Shown here piece after piece: positions 8,319-18,739 of a DNA stretch of 25,000 nt. Origin of the DNA: Takakia lepidozioides (lineage: Eukaryota; Streptophyta; Takakiopsida; Takakiales; Takakiaceae). The stretch is taken from contig JAKLZA010000059.1 of assembly GCA_030704615.1 (NCBI GenBank), forward strand, positions 1 to 25,000. The letters are read 5' to 3'. The position numbers and the translations under genes are program-made. The stretch's first letter is position 1. The number at the start of each line of letters is the position of its first letter. The notes beneath the pieces are model-generated. The model was not told the origin of the DNA. It saw only the letters and a program-made list of their open reading frames with translations, and searched no databases.

Positions 8319-10641
8319 TCAATCATCACTGTCCCAATAATCGTCATCGGCACCAGGCTTGGGAGCTGTGGATGACCCCTGACAGAGAAGCTGCAGAGAG
8401 TCTAAATGCTTGGGCAGTACCACCTCCGAACGGGCTCCCCCTCCTTCAAAGTAGTTGCACAACAGAGCCTGCAGCATTCCAACCCCATCAGAGAGCTGTA
8501 CTGCAACATGTGAAGGCCTTTTATTCGCCTTTGGTTCAAATTCCATTTGGTCACTCAGAACTGTGCGACTGCTCATACCTTACGTTCTTGAGATTAGCAA
8601 CCCTCACAGAGCATGTATCCTGCGGCATGACAAGGGCAACTTTCTACTAAACTTCTACAACCTCTACCAAAAGTGGCTGGATGTTTTCAAACAGTAGCTG
8701 ACATTACGCACCATGGCAGCATAGGCATCGAGCTGCTCCTTGCGAGATCGTCTGTTGCTGCCCCTGCACCATTGTTAGTGCCACCAGTTCCTTAGTAATG
8801 CCACTACAGAACCCCCATTCCACATACAGGTGCTTTCTTTTCTGGGTCTAGTCCATGACAGAGAAGGTTTATATGATCTGCGCAGTGTGACCACACCATG
8901 CCCACTCCATATTTTCAAGGTATAGAAACTCCCACTTATGCAGCAACAATAAAAGTACCACATATCCCCTCCAAATTTTCATGATGGGCAGGCATATGAA
9001 AGGCTTCAAGGGCTATATGATACATACACATTGATCATGTAGCTCAAGGCATCTTGTGATGATCCATACTCGTCCTGTAAATATACTCTCCAACCTCTGC
9101 ACAATACAACCCAACATGAGATTCTGCAATTCATTACCTACTTTCCATTCATAATGATCAGTTAGTGCCACATCATTAGAAGTTAGTTTCTTATGCTCTA
9201 CAATTGCACTAACCCAGGGCTCATGCCTTCTGTCTTTTAACACGCACTTATGTCCAGGAAATTACATTCGTCATTTCTCCCTCCACGAAACCTTTGAAGA
9301 ATTCAGCCTCTACTGTCATGTCTGTTTCTCTGGGATCCCCACATTTGTCATACTGTCCATGCAAAGCGCACCTGAGATGAATAGAGAACAAGAGATTAAG
9401 TTGGGAGGTGTCACCTTTGAGCCGCAAGGTTGGCCAACCTGCCAGCAAAACTGCGGGCCTTATTGGCCTGCTCAGTGTCCTTACCATCCCACGACTTTGG
9501 AAGCCCAACTATGAACTCGTCTGCTTTCTGCATTACCCAAACCCTGACACTCATCACTTCCAAAGCACTGTTAGCCTTTGCAATTCACTCCTCACACTGA
9601 CAGCCAAAGCAAGCTTGTTCGCAACCCTAAAGGCCACAGATAAACCTTTTTCTTGGCAGACACCAGCTGCCACAGTGTAATGATGCCATAGTGCATGAGC
9701 TGTTAAACTTTAACCAACGCAGAATTCACATAAAGTTACAGCAAGCATACCTCTTGAAGGGCAACCTGCATAAGATGCTGCAGCAGCTTGTCCCCCCGCT
9801 GGCGCACAACCTACAACCCAGGCCCTGCGCTTAGCGTTTTCCATTAGAGAAATGAAGGCTTTCCACTGGGAGTTGAGGGCGTTGCTATGGAAGAAATACA
9901 TTATAGGCCAAGACTTTCAGAAACCACAAGAGCATATAGCCCTGTGCAGAAGTGTGTGAGAATTACAGCAAGTGGGCGGGGAGCAAAGCCTCCAAAACTT
10001 ATGGAGAGTCCTGTCTTGACGTCGCCCAAATCCACACCCAGGCTATGCTGCATCCGGCCCCCTTCACTGCCATCCTTCACCTTCTGAGCATTTGACATAA
10101 AACCAGCAATCTTTGATTTCAACTGAGCCCGGGTTTCTGTATTATCAGGTATTTCTACCTCCATCTTTTTCTTGCGTCTGGTTTGGCCTGTGCTCGGTTG
10201 AGAAGAATCTTGGTTTCCTGCTCCTTGCATGGCCTTTGTAGTTGACAGGCTGTCCAAGGATGCATGGCTGATGTTTGTGCTGGATTGTGTGTCTCGAACA
10301 TCACCAAGGGGCTGAGCATCTGCACCATCACTACCACTGGTGCAGGGCTCTGAATCAAAATTGGAAAATTCGCCCCCTGTAAGATTAATTATGTCTACGT
10401 GTGATACGCTCACAATACACCAGTCAGCTTTAGAGGTTGGATGTGCCCTACCCCGTGGCTCCCAAGTATGGGGTTGTGTGTTACCAAAGGCTGCTGCTTG
10501 GAGGTGTGTGCCCTCCTTGAGAACAGGTGGGCACCGGAACAGTGCACTAAGGCCTGGATAATGGGATCTGCAGAGTGCCAAGCTGCTTGAGCAGGAAGGA
10601 GTAAGTGGGTAGCTGTCCCAAGCGCAAAATCCAAGCTGCAT
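8319..10641 (-). CDS. YqgF/RuvX-family RNase H-fold nuclease-like protein, six exons, probably plastid
   Basis: Exons, in coding order: 10641-9967, 9810-9751, 9527-9415, 9096-9028, 8763-8712, 8468-8319. All junctions are GT-AG on the minus strand and the joined length is 1119 bases, giving 372 residues with no stop. Bacterial YqgF (RuvX) processes the 5' end of pre-16S rRNA; plant homologues are thought to be organellar. Motifs: SLGVDLGDVKTGLSIS with acidic D204; RPLAVVRQRGDKLL across exons 1-2; DEFIVGLPKSWDGKDTEQA (248-266); GWRVYLQDEYGSS with E292 (283-296); RKEQLDAYAAM with D318; then NYFEGGG and SEVVLPKHL. D204, E292 and D318 match the three acidic positions of the family. The ~190-residue N-terminal extension is Ser-rich at first and could hold a transit peptide; its start is the least certain part. 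The acidic tail DDDYWDSDD is like that of other eukaryotic copies only in position. Confidence 0.88.
10377..10484 (-). other. Possible optional 108-base intron inside exon 1 of the YqgF-like gene
   Basis: On the minus strand this segment starts GTAACA and ends TTACAG. It is exactly 108 bases long and open in frame, so splicing it out would remove 36 residues between AAAF and GGEFSNF without changing the frame. The region shows no family conservation I can recognise. Both forms are coding-compatible. Confidence 0.35.
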
Positions 10642-10744
10642 TCTGGCACCTTCTGTCCTTGTCCTACAGCCCTATAGCTCTCCCTGCTTGCCACCCTGTC
10701 TCTATGCCCCAGAGAAGATCACCAGTCTCCCATTGCACCTGTGC

Positions 10745-11051
10745 AGATAACATCCTCTCCTCCTCTCTGCAGCGAGCACACCAGATATCTGTCAAGCTTA
10801 CACTCAAGCTCACCTCTGCAACTCTGTCTCTCTCGTGCCAGTTGACCCTAGACTACCTGGTACTAAGAGATGGCCGTTAGTGTAGGAAATGGTATACAGC
10901 ACGCGTCTCAAGTGCTTCAAGTTCCGAGAGATTTCTATCAAGTACATCAATCTAACTTGGACTGTCGGACGTTAACACTTTGAAATGGAGAAATGGAAAG
11001 AGCCTTGGAATTCAGGTAGCGAGGAAGGGGAACCCGGAAGGTCTTTGCAAT
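10745..11051 (+). pseudogene. Duplicated 5' end of the phospholipase A1 gene, frameshifted
   Basis: This copies the 5' UTR and first ~75 codons of the lipase gene at 13466-15931, in the opposite orientation. Matching begins around CATCCTCTCCTCCTCTCTGCAG and includes the leader, the start context AAGAGATGGCC (ATG at 10870-10872) and MAVSVGNGIQHAS. A one-base deletion in the TTGGACTGTCGG stretch shifts the frame and gives a stop soon after. A second one-base loss lies in GGAACCCGGAAGG. Similarity ends abruptly after CTTTGCAAT at 11051, where retrotransposon sequence starts. The matching part of the gene is about 15748-16060. No lipase catalytic domain is present, so the fragment cannot make an enzyme. 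It could still produce transcripts matching the lipase leader. Confidence 0.9.
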
Positions 11052-11203
11052 TTACCATGGCGTTCTATGCTACGCCTCATACAGGTTTAGATTTCAGACC
11101 CAGCGAGGCCGTAATGGGCAGAAATTATGCTAAATGTGCAACCTTTCGAACCGCACAACTCTCACTTGACTTCATGGCTACCACAGAGAAAGAAATAAGA
11201 TGA
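11052..11203 (+). pseudogene. LTR-retrotransposon integrase C-terminal fragment
   Basis: In the frame that starts at 10985, the sequence after the lipase-derived part reads MAFYATPHTGLDFRPSEAVMGRN. This has the pattern found after the catalytic core of Ty3/gypsy-type integrases: a residue set like A-x-x-x-TPH-x-x-x-x-x-x-P-x-E-x-x-x-GR. The frame closes at 11201-11203. Another open frame (11200-11388) follows directly and may be the remaining pol end. The rest of pol and gag, and the 5' LTR, are absent. The call is supported by the polypurine tract and LTR-like start just downstream. Confidence 0.6.
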
Positions 11204-11407
11204 GAGAGGTACCTGTAAGGGTAGCAGAAGAAAGCCATCTTAAGCGGCTTTATCGAGAAGTGGATGCCTTGACCCAGTTAAGGGAGACAAATGGTTGCTT
11301 GGGACCTGCTGAAGAAAACAATGGGTCCATCCTGCTACATACAAGGCCTGAAACTAACATTGAATTACCCCTCATTTTCTGTCATTGAGGACAATGACAT
11401 GCCTTTT

Positions 11408-11419
11408 GGAGGGGGAGCT
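11408..11419 (+). other. Probable polypurine tract of the LTR retrotransposon
   Basis: GGAGGGGGAGCT sits immediately before TGTTAGG, the usual arrangement of plus-strand primer and 3' LTR start in LTR retrotransposons. It lies about 200 bases after the integrase fragment, as expected for the end of the internal region. Confidence 0.5.
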
Positions 11420-12018
11420 TGTTAGGTGCCTATGGAGCCCGGACTGGAACAACGAACCAGCCCATCAGAGAAGGGCGTAACCGCTGAACCTTCGGAGCTG
11501 ATCTTTACGGACACCCGCAGGTGACAAGAACTTGGGCAAGCTGGTGGCTTCAAGAAGCTAGGGATTTGTAAAGAAGGTGCGGCCAGGGCGCGAGGAGGGA
11601 AGTGTGGTTGAGCAGGCCTAAATCGAGGAGAAGGCACATATGATTTGAAGAGAGGGCCTCAGATCTGAACAACATGTGTGATATGTGCATAGAGGAGATG
11701 AGAATATATATAGCATGGTGTGGCGGTTGGGTGGACCGGAAGAGTAATCCGGTACTGTGCTGTCGGGAATAGATAAGGCATAGATGAGCGGTGGGTTTTC
11801 TTGCTGACTGAAATCAGAACGTGATGCCTTCTCTACCTAGAATGTACAAGCTGTGAATAGAGTTCCATTAAGGGCAAAGCGCCGAGTCTCACTAAATTTT
11901 TCCACTGCAGAGGGATTAACTCTGAGGGCAAGAAAACCTTGCTTTGGCGTGTTCTTAGACCTGCCTTGGAGTACGGATACCTGGATCCCTCTGATAGTGA
12001 GCAGAGGAGTGTCTTACA
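11420..12018 (+). mobile_element. Probable 3' LTR (about 599 bp)
   Basis: Begins TGTTAGG directly after the polypurine tract. A TATA-like GAATATATATAGC at about 11702-11714 could be its promoter. A possible end is GTCTTACA at 12018, which would give TGT...ACA termini. The end is provisional: there is no second LTR in the window for comparison and no target-site duplication can be tested. Confidence 0.45.
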
Positions 12019-12187
12019 CTGGCGTTGATTTTCTCTGTTGAATGTAATCAAGTGGACAGCTCCTTCCTTGGAGCTTTTGGAATGGATCAACTGTATGTGA
12101 CTTCATGTTATAAAACTGAGATCTGATTGGATAGAACTGGTGCTATTGTTGAGAACTGGACAAAACGTGTAGAAGTGCTACGGTTGA

Positions 12188-12193
12188 AATAAA
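12188..12193 (+). terminator. Candidate AATAAA poly(A) signal upstream of a strong hairpin
   Basis: AATAAA followed 27 bases later by the 12220-12270 stem-loop. It may serve as the polyadenylation site for transcripts reading out of the retrotransposon-derived region. There is no direct evidence of use. Confidence 0.25.
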
Positions 12194-12219
12194 GACAGAG
12201 CGGTGATACGCCCCAGGGA

Positions 12220-12270
12220 ATCGCCCCTTGTGAAGGGGCGCCAAAAAGACGTCCCTTCACGAGGGGCGAT
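12220..12270. repeat. Near-perfect inverted repeat: 21-bp stem, 9-base loop
   Basis: Left arm 12220-12240 (ATCGCCCCTTGTGAAGGG plus GCG) pairs with right arm 12250-12270 (CCCTTCACGAGGGGCGAT, preceded by CGT). All 21 positions pair, two of them as G-U in the plus-strand RNA. The loop is CCAAAAAGA. The GC-rich arms stand out from surrounding DNA. Confidence 0.85.
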
Positions 12271-12506
12271 CAAGTTTAACTGTCACCTTTGTTTTTTCCA
12301 ACAGCGGGGCATAGCTTTACAGAATCATATTGATTTCCATCCACATTAAGTCAGATTTTAGGAGAGGGAATGATTTTTGACATCTTCATCTGAAACTTAT
12401 ATTAATTGTAATTCACACTGTCTAGGCCCACATGACAATTGGTGCCAAGATTTCTAGAGGGGTGAATGGAAAGGTGTCCATGGAACCACCCCCTCTCATT
12501 TTTAAG

Positions 12507-12555
12507 GGGCAACTCCCTCCTGGGCCGCTTGCTTGGGGGGCGATTGGGAGTGCCC
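12507..12555. repeat. Second GC-rich inverted repeat
   Basis: GGGCAACTCCC (12507-12517) and GGGAGTGCCC (12546-12555) can pair with one bulged base. The right part contains GGGGGGCGATT, which resembles GAGGGGCGATC of the hairpin at 12220-12270. The two may belong to one degraded element. Confidence 0.45.
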
Positions 12556-13465
12556 TGGAACATGCTCTTAATCTCAAATAATCTCAAACCCTTTCCGAGC
12601 TCTAGAGACTTGTAACCTTTGAGTAAGATCTATGTTTGCCAAGATGCTTGGCAGTTACTGGCTGCTCTTTCTATCGTATCCACTCCGATAGCACCTTGTT
12701 TACATTTGATAGACAAGTAAATATGGTACTCTTTGTCTAGCTGCTAAGCTTGTTGTTCACGAGTTGCTTCTTTCAACATCCACTACTGAAACTACCACTT
12801 TTGTCAGTTCACTTATGACAAATATTGGAGTGGGTTAGAGTATAAAAAGTAAAACCTTCTGCAACAAATCACTACTCAGATGAGTTATTAACATGAGGCT
12901 AGTTCTCTGTGAGAGAGAGACTTTGCGGAGACATGCAAGTCAATGGAGAAAATGTGGTCAAAGTATCTTACAGCATGTTAAGGCCCTGATTGGTGTGTTG
13001 TGCTGAGTCATGCTCCCTAGTCTTACCTTCCTCTTCTTATGTTGTGCCAAAGCAAAGCAAAGCAAGAGAGCCAATTGCCGTTTGAGGCTTGTTTTATATG
13101 AGGGGGGAATAACGTGTGGAGGTTTTTGAAGAAAATGAAGAAAAGATGAAGATGAAGAAAATCTATATTTGCAATGACTGAAAATGCAGCAGCCTTGAGA
13201 TGGCGTAGGCAACTGGGGGTGTGAATGAGCTTCGTATACGTTCTTTATAGGTTACAACTCGGGTCTGAGTAGTACATTTGACATATGTACAGAGTACAAT
13301 TGGTTCGCAGCTGATTTAGCTGCCCTGCTGATCCTGAAAATGTTGTAAGATTGTTCAACAACAATCCTACACTGAAAAGCCTGAGTTAAGATGGCAAGTG
13401 TATGAATTCAAGGTCCTTTTTCACTAGCTAGTGTGATGATGGGGGACGGTCGGGGATCAACAAGG
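12556..13465. other. Spacer downstream of the lipase gene, nothing recognised
   Basis: The part nearest 13465 should be the lipase 3' UTR on the minus strand. Elsewhere I see simple-sequence stretches such as the GAAGAAAAGATGAAGATG run at about 13136-13153 and no gene. Confidence 0.45.
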
Positions 13466-15931
13466 TCAAACCCACCGGTCGTGCGCATTGCTAGAGGGTC
13501 TGTCATCCTCCTCCCGATCTGGTTGCACCCATAGCCCATTGCTAGACCTCACCAAGCCCTTGTTTTCCTGCTGCCACCACGAAGGCGGTATCCCGTTTGT
13601 TTTCAAGAGCCCACAAGATTTGTTCACCAAGGCGATATCCCTCCCAGTCGCAGAGCTGAAGGGACGATTGGGTCCATGATAGCCATCCAACACATGCAAA
13701 TAGGAGGCTTCCAAATTGTGGAAGGAAGAATAGTCTGTATTGTCAGCATCCAGCATAGGAGAACTTTTGTGATCCAACTTCAGCTCCACACCAACATGAG
13801 TGTACGTCCATGGGAGGCGATCAAGCCAGGGGCTGACAAAGTTTTCGAAAGCACCAAACCACTCAAAGAACTTTTCATTGATAAAAAGCCCGGGCACTTT
13901 TGGTACAATGTCATGTACATTCACCACCCGAAGAACATGCACGCCGAGCTCTTCCAATCTGTCCCTGAATGCATCATCCCCTACTCGCGGACCTGCAAAT
14001 GTGAATACTGACACAGGGATTGATCCCAATGTGGGTTTTCCCGTCTGGGAATCTGCCTTTTGGGATCCCCCTGTTGTTGAAGCTGACTCTGAGGAATATC
14101 TTCTCTCAGATGTGTGGTCGTAGGTGTGCTTAGCTTGCTGCTTCTTAGGGCGCTCATTGAGCTTTGAATGGGCTATGTCGTAGGCGCTCAGAAGTGCAAG
14201 AGCTCCTCCGAGGCTATGGCCAGTGATGGTGATACTCAGTTCTTCGTCAGCGTATAATTCGACAAGCCTGCGAACTTCCTCTTTCACCTGCACATTAATG
14301 CTGTGCGATAAGATAACAGGGACCTACGTTTTACTGCATTACAGAACAGAAGAGAGCAAATGTGATAGTACACGTACATGTGATGATCGGAGACAGTGCA
14401 AAAGCCACGCAGAACAAATGGACCAAATAGATGGAAATCTGCCATTGTTTTGTGAATAAGTCCGGAGCTCTACACTGTACAAGAATCAGAGAGTGAAGAT
14501 ACCTGTTCGGCTGCACTGTTCTTGTTGTATCTGGTCTTCTCATCTTTGGAGGTGTAAAGGCTGAAGAAGCCGCTCTCCACTTTTACGTGCCTGTCCGTCT
14601 TCCCAGATTTCCTCCGACTACCAGGGCTCAAAGGAGTCAAAAAGTCTCTCACATCCTCCAGCCACTCTAGAGCCATGACAGTGCCCCTCCATGATATGAC
14701 AATGTCTCGTCTGCCGAGCCTCTTAATCTCCTCTTCGTCGGTCGCGACCGTAACGAATCCCATCCAGTTGGAATCACGGCTCCAGGGGTCAGAATCGGCC
14801 GACCTGCGGAAGAACTTGGGTACCTGGATGTCGGACATGGCGTAGAGGTATTTGGTCACTTCGTAGCCACTATCGCCCAACCCAACTTCTTGCAGAAGTT
14901 TTTTCTTGTTGAACCTGCAGCCACACATGTACAAGTTGGTCAGCTGAGCCCAACACTCGAAGCCTTAAGACCTCATCCATGAGTCTACATATTCTGCTTT
15001 AACAGGAAAGCTGGATTTCCGTGCAGAGTGCTAAGAGAGAACTCGAGAGGTTCGCTACACTTTGAAAGATATATGTAGTACAAGTAAGCAATTGTTTTCC
15101 GACTCTAAATATCGGTCTGACTGACCTGCTGCTGCCGCAATACTTGGACCGAGGTTCAAAATCAAATGCATCGTAATTCGCTTGAGCAAATTCTCCGTAC
15201 TTCATGACCTCCTCTCGCAGCACTGAATCCATGGGTTCAAGCAAACCCTGCCAGTTTCCAGCACCTTGGATATCCCTCCACCTTTTCGCCAGCTCTCCTT
15301 GTGACCTACGCTGACCTTTCTTGCTCTTAGGATCTTTCTGGCCTTTACTCGCAATATCACCGTCGTCTCGGTTATGAGCTAGATCCGCATCTCTCTCTAG
15401 AATGCTTTCTAAGTTGCCTTTTTTATCGTTCTCTGCTACTTCCACTGACTCCATCTCCTTGAACCAATCAATCTTCTCGAGATCAAGTAAACTATCCATC
15501 ACCAAACCTTCGTTCTTTGCCGAAAACCACAGCTTGGATGGGTCGTCCCTTACAACTTGTGGTTGTGGAGATGACGACTGTTGTACACTCACATCAAAGG
15601 CGGCCCTGCTTCGAGATACCTCTAAAGGCGGAAGCTTACCATTAGACCGTAGATCCTTCTTACTAGGCGAGTGCTCTACTCTATTTGCATCCTTATTGCT
15701 ACCACTATCACCAGAGAACGATGAAGAGTCTACAGACGAGAGATTACATTGCAAAGACCTTCCGGGTTTCCCCTTCCCCACTACCTGAATTCCAAGGCTC
15801 TTTCCCTTTCTCCATTTCAAAGTCTTAAAGTCCGACGGTCCCAAGTTAGATTGACGTATTTGATAGAAATCTCTCGGAACTTGAAGCACTCGAGACGCGT
15901 GCTGTATACCATTTCCTACACTAACGGCCAT
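13466..15931 (-). CDS. Class I phospholipase A1 / plastid lipase (DAD1-like family), three exons
   Basis: Exons 15931-15126, 14914-14503 and 14287-13466, with GT-AG introns of 211 and 215 bases, join into 679 residues. The family hydrolyses the sn-1 acyl chain of plastid glycerolipids; some members feed jasmonate synthesis. Motifs: YGEFAQANYDAFDFEP then SKYCGSSRFNKKKLL across junction 1; SNWMGFVTVA; EEIKRLGRRDIVISWRGT; EWLEDVRDFLTP; nucleophile elbow GHSLGG (S431); VFTFAGPRVGD; NVHDIVPKVPG (D532); HNLEASYLHVLDGYHG (H596); and the C-terminal CGLLKTNGIPPSWW. The Ser-Asp-His set is complete. The first ~235 residues precede the lipase domain; the N-terminus is basic and Ser-rich, fitting a transit peptide. 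Length is greater than DAD1 itself and closer to PLIP-type plastid lipases. A hydrophilic insert of about 45 residues follows the elbow helix (around 447-495). Its 5' end is duplicated at 10745-11051. Confidence 0.93.
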
Positions 15932-16200
15932 CTCTTAGTACGAGATAGTCTACGATGAACTGGCACGAGAGAGACAACAGAGGAGAGCTTGAGTGTAAGC
16001 TTGACAGATATCTGGTGTGGTCGATCGAGCTGCAGAGAGGAGGAGAAGATGATATGATAGGAAGCGAAGGGGAGGCGGCAGAATGTATAGCGCCCGAAAG
16101 CGCGTATTCAATGCAGAGGCCGCTCGCATCATTCTTTGACCGCAATCGCTCGTGCCAAGTGCACCCCTCAGTCAACCGCAGAATGAACCGCAGATATTCA
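15932..16200 (-). promoter_or_regulatory. 5' leader and proximal promoter of the phospholipase A1 gene
   Basis: Upstream of the lipase ATG the minus strand is CT-rich (TCTTCTCCTCCTCTCTGCAG), as in many plant leaders. About 130 bases of it are conserved in the copy at 10745-10869, which suggests that the copied segment includes transcribed leader. Further up, a CTATACATT stretch (rc of about 16082-16090) is the only weak TATA-like sequence seen. Confidence 0.4.
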
Positions 16201-16329
16201 TTCTACCCTTCTACGGTTTCAAAGTCAAAGAGCGCCCCCTCCGGGCACCCGGCGGAAGCGAGGGTCGTCGGGCGCTGCGCGGTTAGCGCGGTTCTCCTGC
16301 ATGCAACGAGGCCATAAACCCCGACCAGC

Positions 16330-16425
16330 ATCCATGTCATGTAACCCGACTTACGTATCCCAGCCATGTACCCTGACCGTACATTCCATGCCATGTACCC
16401 CTACCACAAGCATGTAATTCAGATT
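16330..16425. repeat. Degenerate short repeat of CATGTA(A)CCC units
   Basis: CATGTAACCCGAC, CATGTACCCTGACC and CATGTACCCCTACC occur in about 90 bases, separated by related spacers. The units are irregular and few. They mark the boundary between the gene-bearing left part and the AT-rich right part. Confidence 0.5.
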
Positions 16426-16699
16426 GGGGCACATTCCAGCTTTGTATTTTGGCACGTGTGAGTCCGGGCCCTTTGATTGAAGATAGACAAAAGATGCCCT
16501 GGGCTGTTCATAAAATTGCCATATTACTGCCATATAACTTGCGTTAATCATCTAGTTAAAAATACTAGATTACAATTGTACATTTTCCCAAAAAGGGACA
16601 ATTTTATAGTTTTTAAAAAATAAATAAAGGAAAGGGGACAGTTCTAACATGTAAGTATATCTTAAAAGCTATAAGAGTTTCTGCCTTCGGCTGCCCCTG

Positions 16700-16760
16700 T
16701 TTGCCTTCATGGCTCTGAAAGGGGGTTTATTTTCCTCCCTCAAGGTGGGGGCTGGTTCCC
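16700..16760 (+). repeat. SINE-B-like 3' fragment
   Basis: TGCCTTCATGGCTCTGAAAG followed by GGGGTTTATTTTCCTCCCTCAAGG closely parallels 22512-22560 inside the tRNA-headed element at 22.4 kb. No A or B box is seen upstream, so it is probably a truncated copy. Confidence 0.45.
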
Positions 16761-16949
16761 TTGGAAAAAAGAAAAACGAAAAGATTGCTGCCTTTTGCAC
16801 TCTTCTTGCAATAATTTTTACCTTTTGGACAATTCGGGCAGATCCAAAAAAAATGACAATGATGTGGCCTACGATGACATGGCACTTAGGGATCCTATTC
16901 CTACTCTACACTAAAACTAGTCCCCGACTTTTCAGTCATCGCTAGAATT

Positions 16950-17902
16950 TGTGTAGGATTATATTGGAAGACATTTTAGATTATATATATCCTCTTATAT
17001 GGAAATACTGAAAATGAACATTTTTATTTAAAAACACCCCAAATTCGCATAGCACATTTTCAAGAGTAAACTCCACCTCTTGATATCTAATACCATCACA
17101 TCTCAAAACCACGCACATGATGACTCTGCTGCATGCTTTGATTTAACAATTTATCACTTCATGCCTTGTGATCCAATGCTCACACCACTTTGTTCTTAAA
17201 TTTTAGACTGCTCAACATATTAGTTTTGATTAGACTGATTAGTCAGTTGGATTGTTTGCCATGAATATAATTAAACAAGTTTATGCACTCTGATGTGTTT
17301 AATGCTCATATATATATATAATTTTGTGCAATTTTAGCTTCAAATGGAGGGAGGTGTAATATCCACGCAACAGACTGCACGTTCAAGGAAGTTTCCACGT
17401 CCAAATTACACGGTGTGCAATTCAATTATAACCTCAAAGATCCACTTGGGTTCATAATATTTCCATTAAAACTCGGTGATTCGAAAGGAACAATAATGCG
17501 ATGTCAATATCAATGTGATAAACTATTATACTTATTTATTTTCAGTGTGTAAATTTTCACCAAATAATTCAAATGTGGTGATAATATTACATTAAAAACC
17601 CAATATATCTATATTCCAGTTTGTAAAGATTCTACCAAACTAATTAGATCTTGAACCAGATTTGATATAATTTAGTAGTGATAATAATAGATAATATTCG
17701 CACGGAATTCATGGTATAATGTATCATAATAAATATATTACGTACAACTCACTACATGTGAGATGAGGATAAAATCATGAATTGAATTCTCTTATAATTT
17801 ACAATAGTAAGGTGTATCATATTTCTCTAATACTTTTATTATTGTGAAACTACACTAGAGGATGACAATCATGCCTAAGTTACACCGTAATATTCGTATA
17901 GC
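16950..17902. other. AT-rich stretch, nothing recognised
   Basis: Strongly AT-rich with short TA runs, for example at about 17310-17321. It holds no coding frame with family resemblance. Confidence 0.5.
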
Positions 17903-18739
17903 TTGGACAAAGCTGCAATGGGTGCAAACAACAATTGTCTTATTATGTATTATTATTATTTTATTGTGGCAAATAAACATAAGACTAGTCTTGTTGCCAA
18001 CCTCATATATAGTAATTATCCTAGTAGTGAGTCGATCCAAATTTCAAACGCATTTGTGGATAAAAGCAAAGCTCAATATAGAATGATGTTTAGTAGTATT
18101 AACGATGCGGCCATCATGAGCAACCATGGAAAACCGAGAACATCATACTATGCCAAAGTGATAATCGATTGGAAAACATATCATCTATTAGTAGATACTG
18201 GTCCCAGCTCTTACTTGGATAAAATGTTGTTGGCATTGGTCCGACTCGACGCATTTGTCCGATTTGGATCCTTTTTGTGACAAAGTACGTTTACATATGA
18301 TATCTATGTCCATCACACCTTAAAATATATCAAATAATGTACATATAGGTTTTGTTTTACCCCAGGGCCTCATACATGGATAATGGCTTGTTGAAATACC
18401 ATTACATAAACTAATTATAATATATTTATTTGAAGTGACATATAATAAAATAAATTTTTATTTATAGGGAGCAAATGAATTATATGAACCGACCTTATCT
18501 AATCTGGTGAATTGTCGAACTGACCCAAATTGTCAAAACATACAATGGACAATTAATTAAAGAACAGCTCACTTTCATTGTGATGCAAATTCGTCTTACT
18601 CCTGTGGATATGACGCTCATTATGGGGATGGTTACAATTCTTTTGGCTATCTGATGCAAGATTTTATTACTTTAGACATTATGGATCATCAAGCTAACCC
18701 AAAAAAATTGTCACCTCGTATTTATTTGGGGTAAATATT

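Noticed and set aside
9408-9680. Plus-strand frame of 90 codons
   Set aside because: Antisense to exon 3 of the YqgF-like gene, which explains its openness.
10410-10694. Alternative N-terminus of the YqgF-like protein in another frame
   Set aside because: Joining it through the 10484/10377 splice sites gives the wrong phase for the conserved domain; the frame starting at 10641 keeps phase with or without splicing.
15402-15788. Plus-strand frame of 128 codons
   Set aside because: Antisense to lipase exon 1, no domain.
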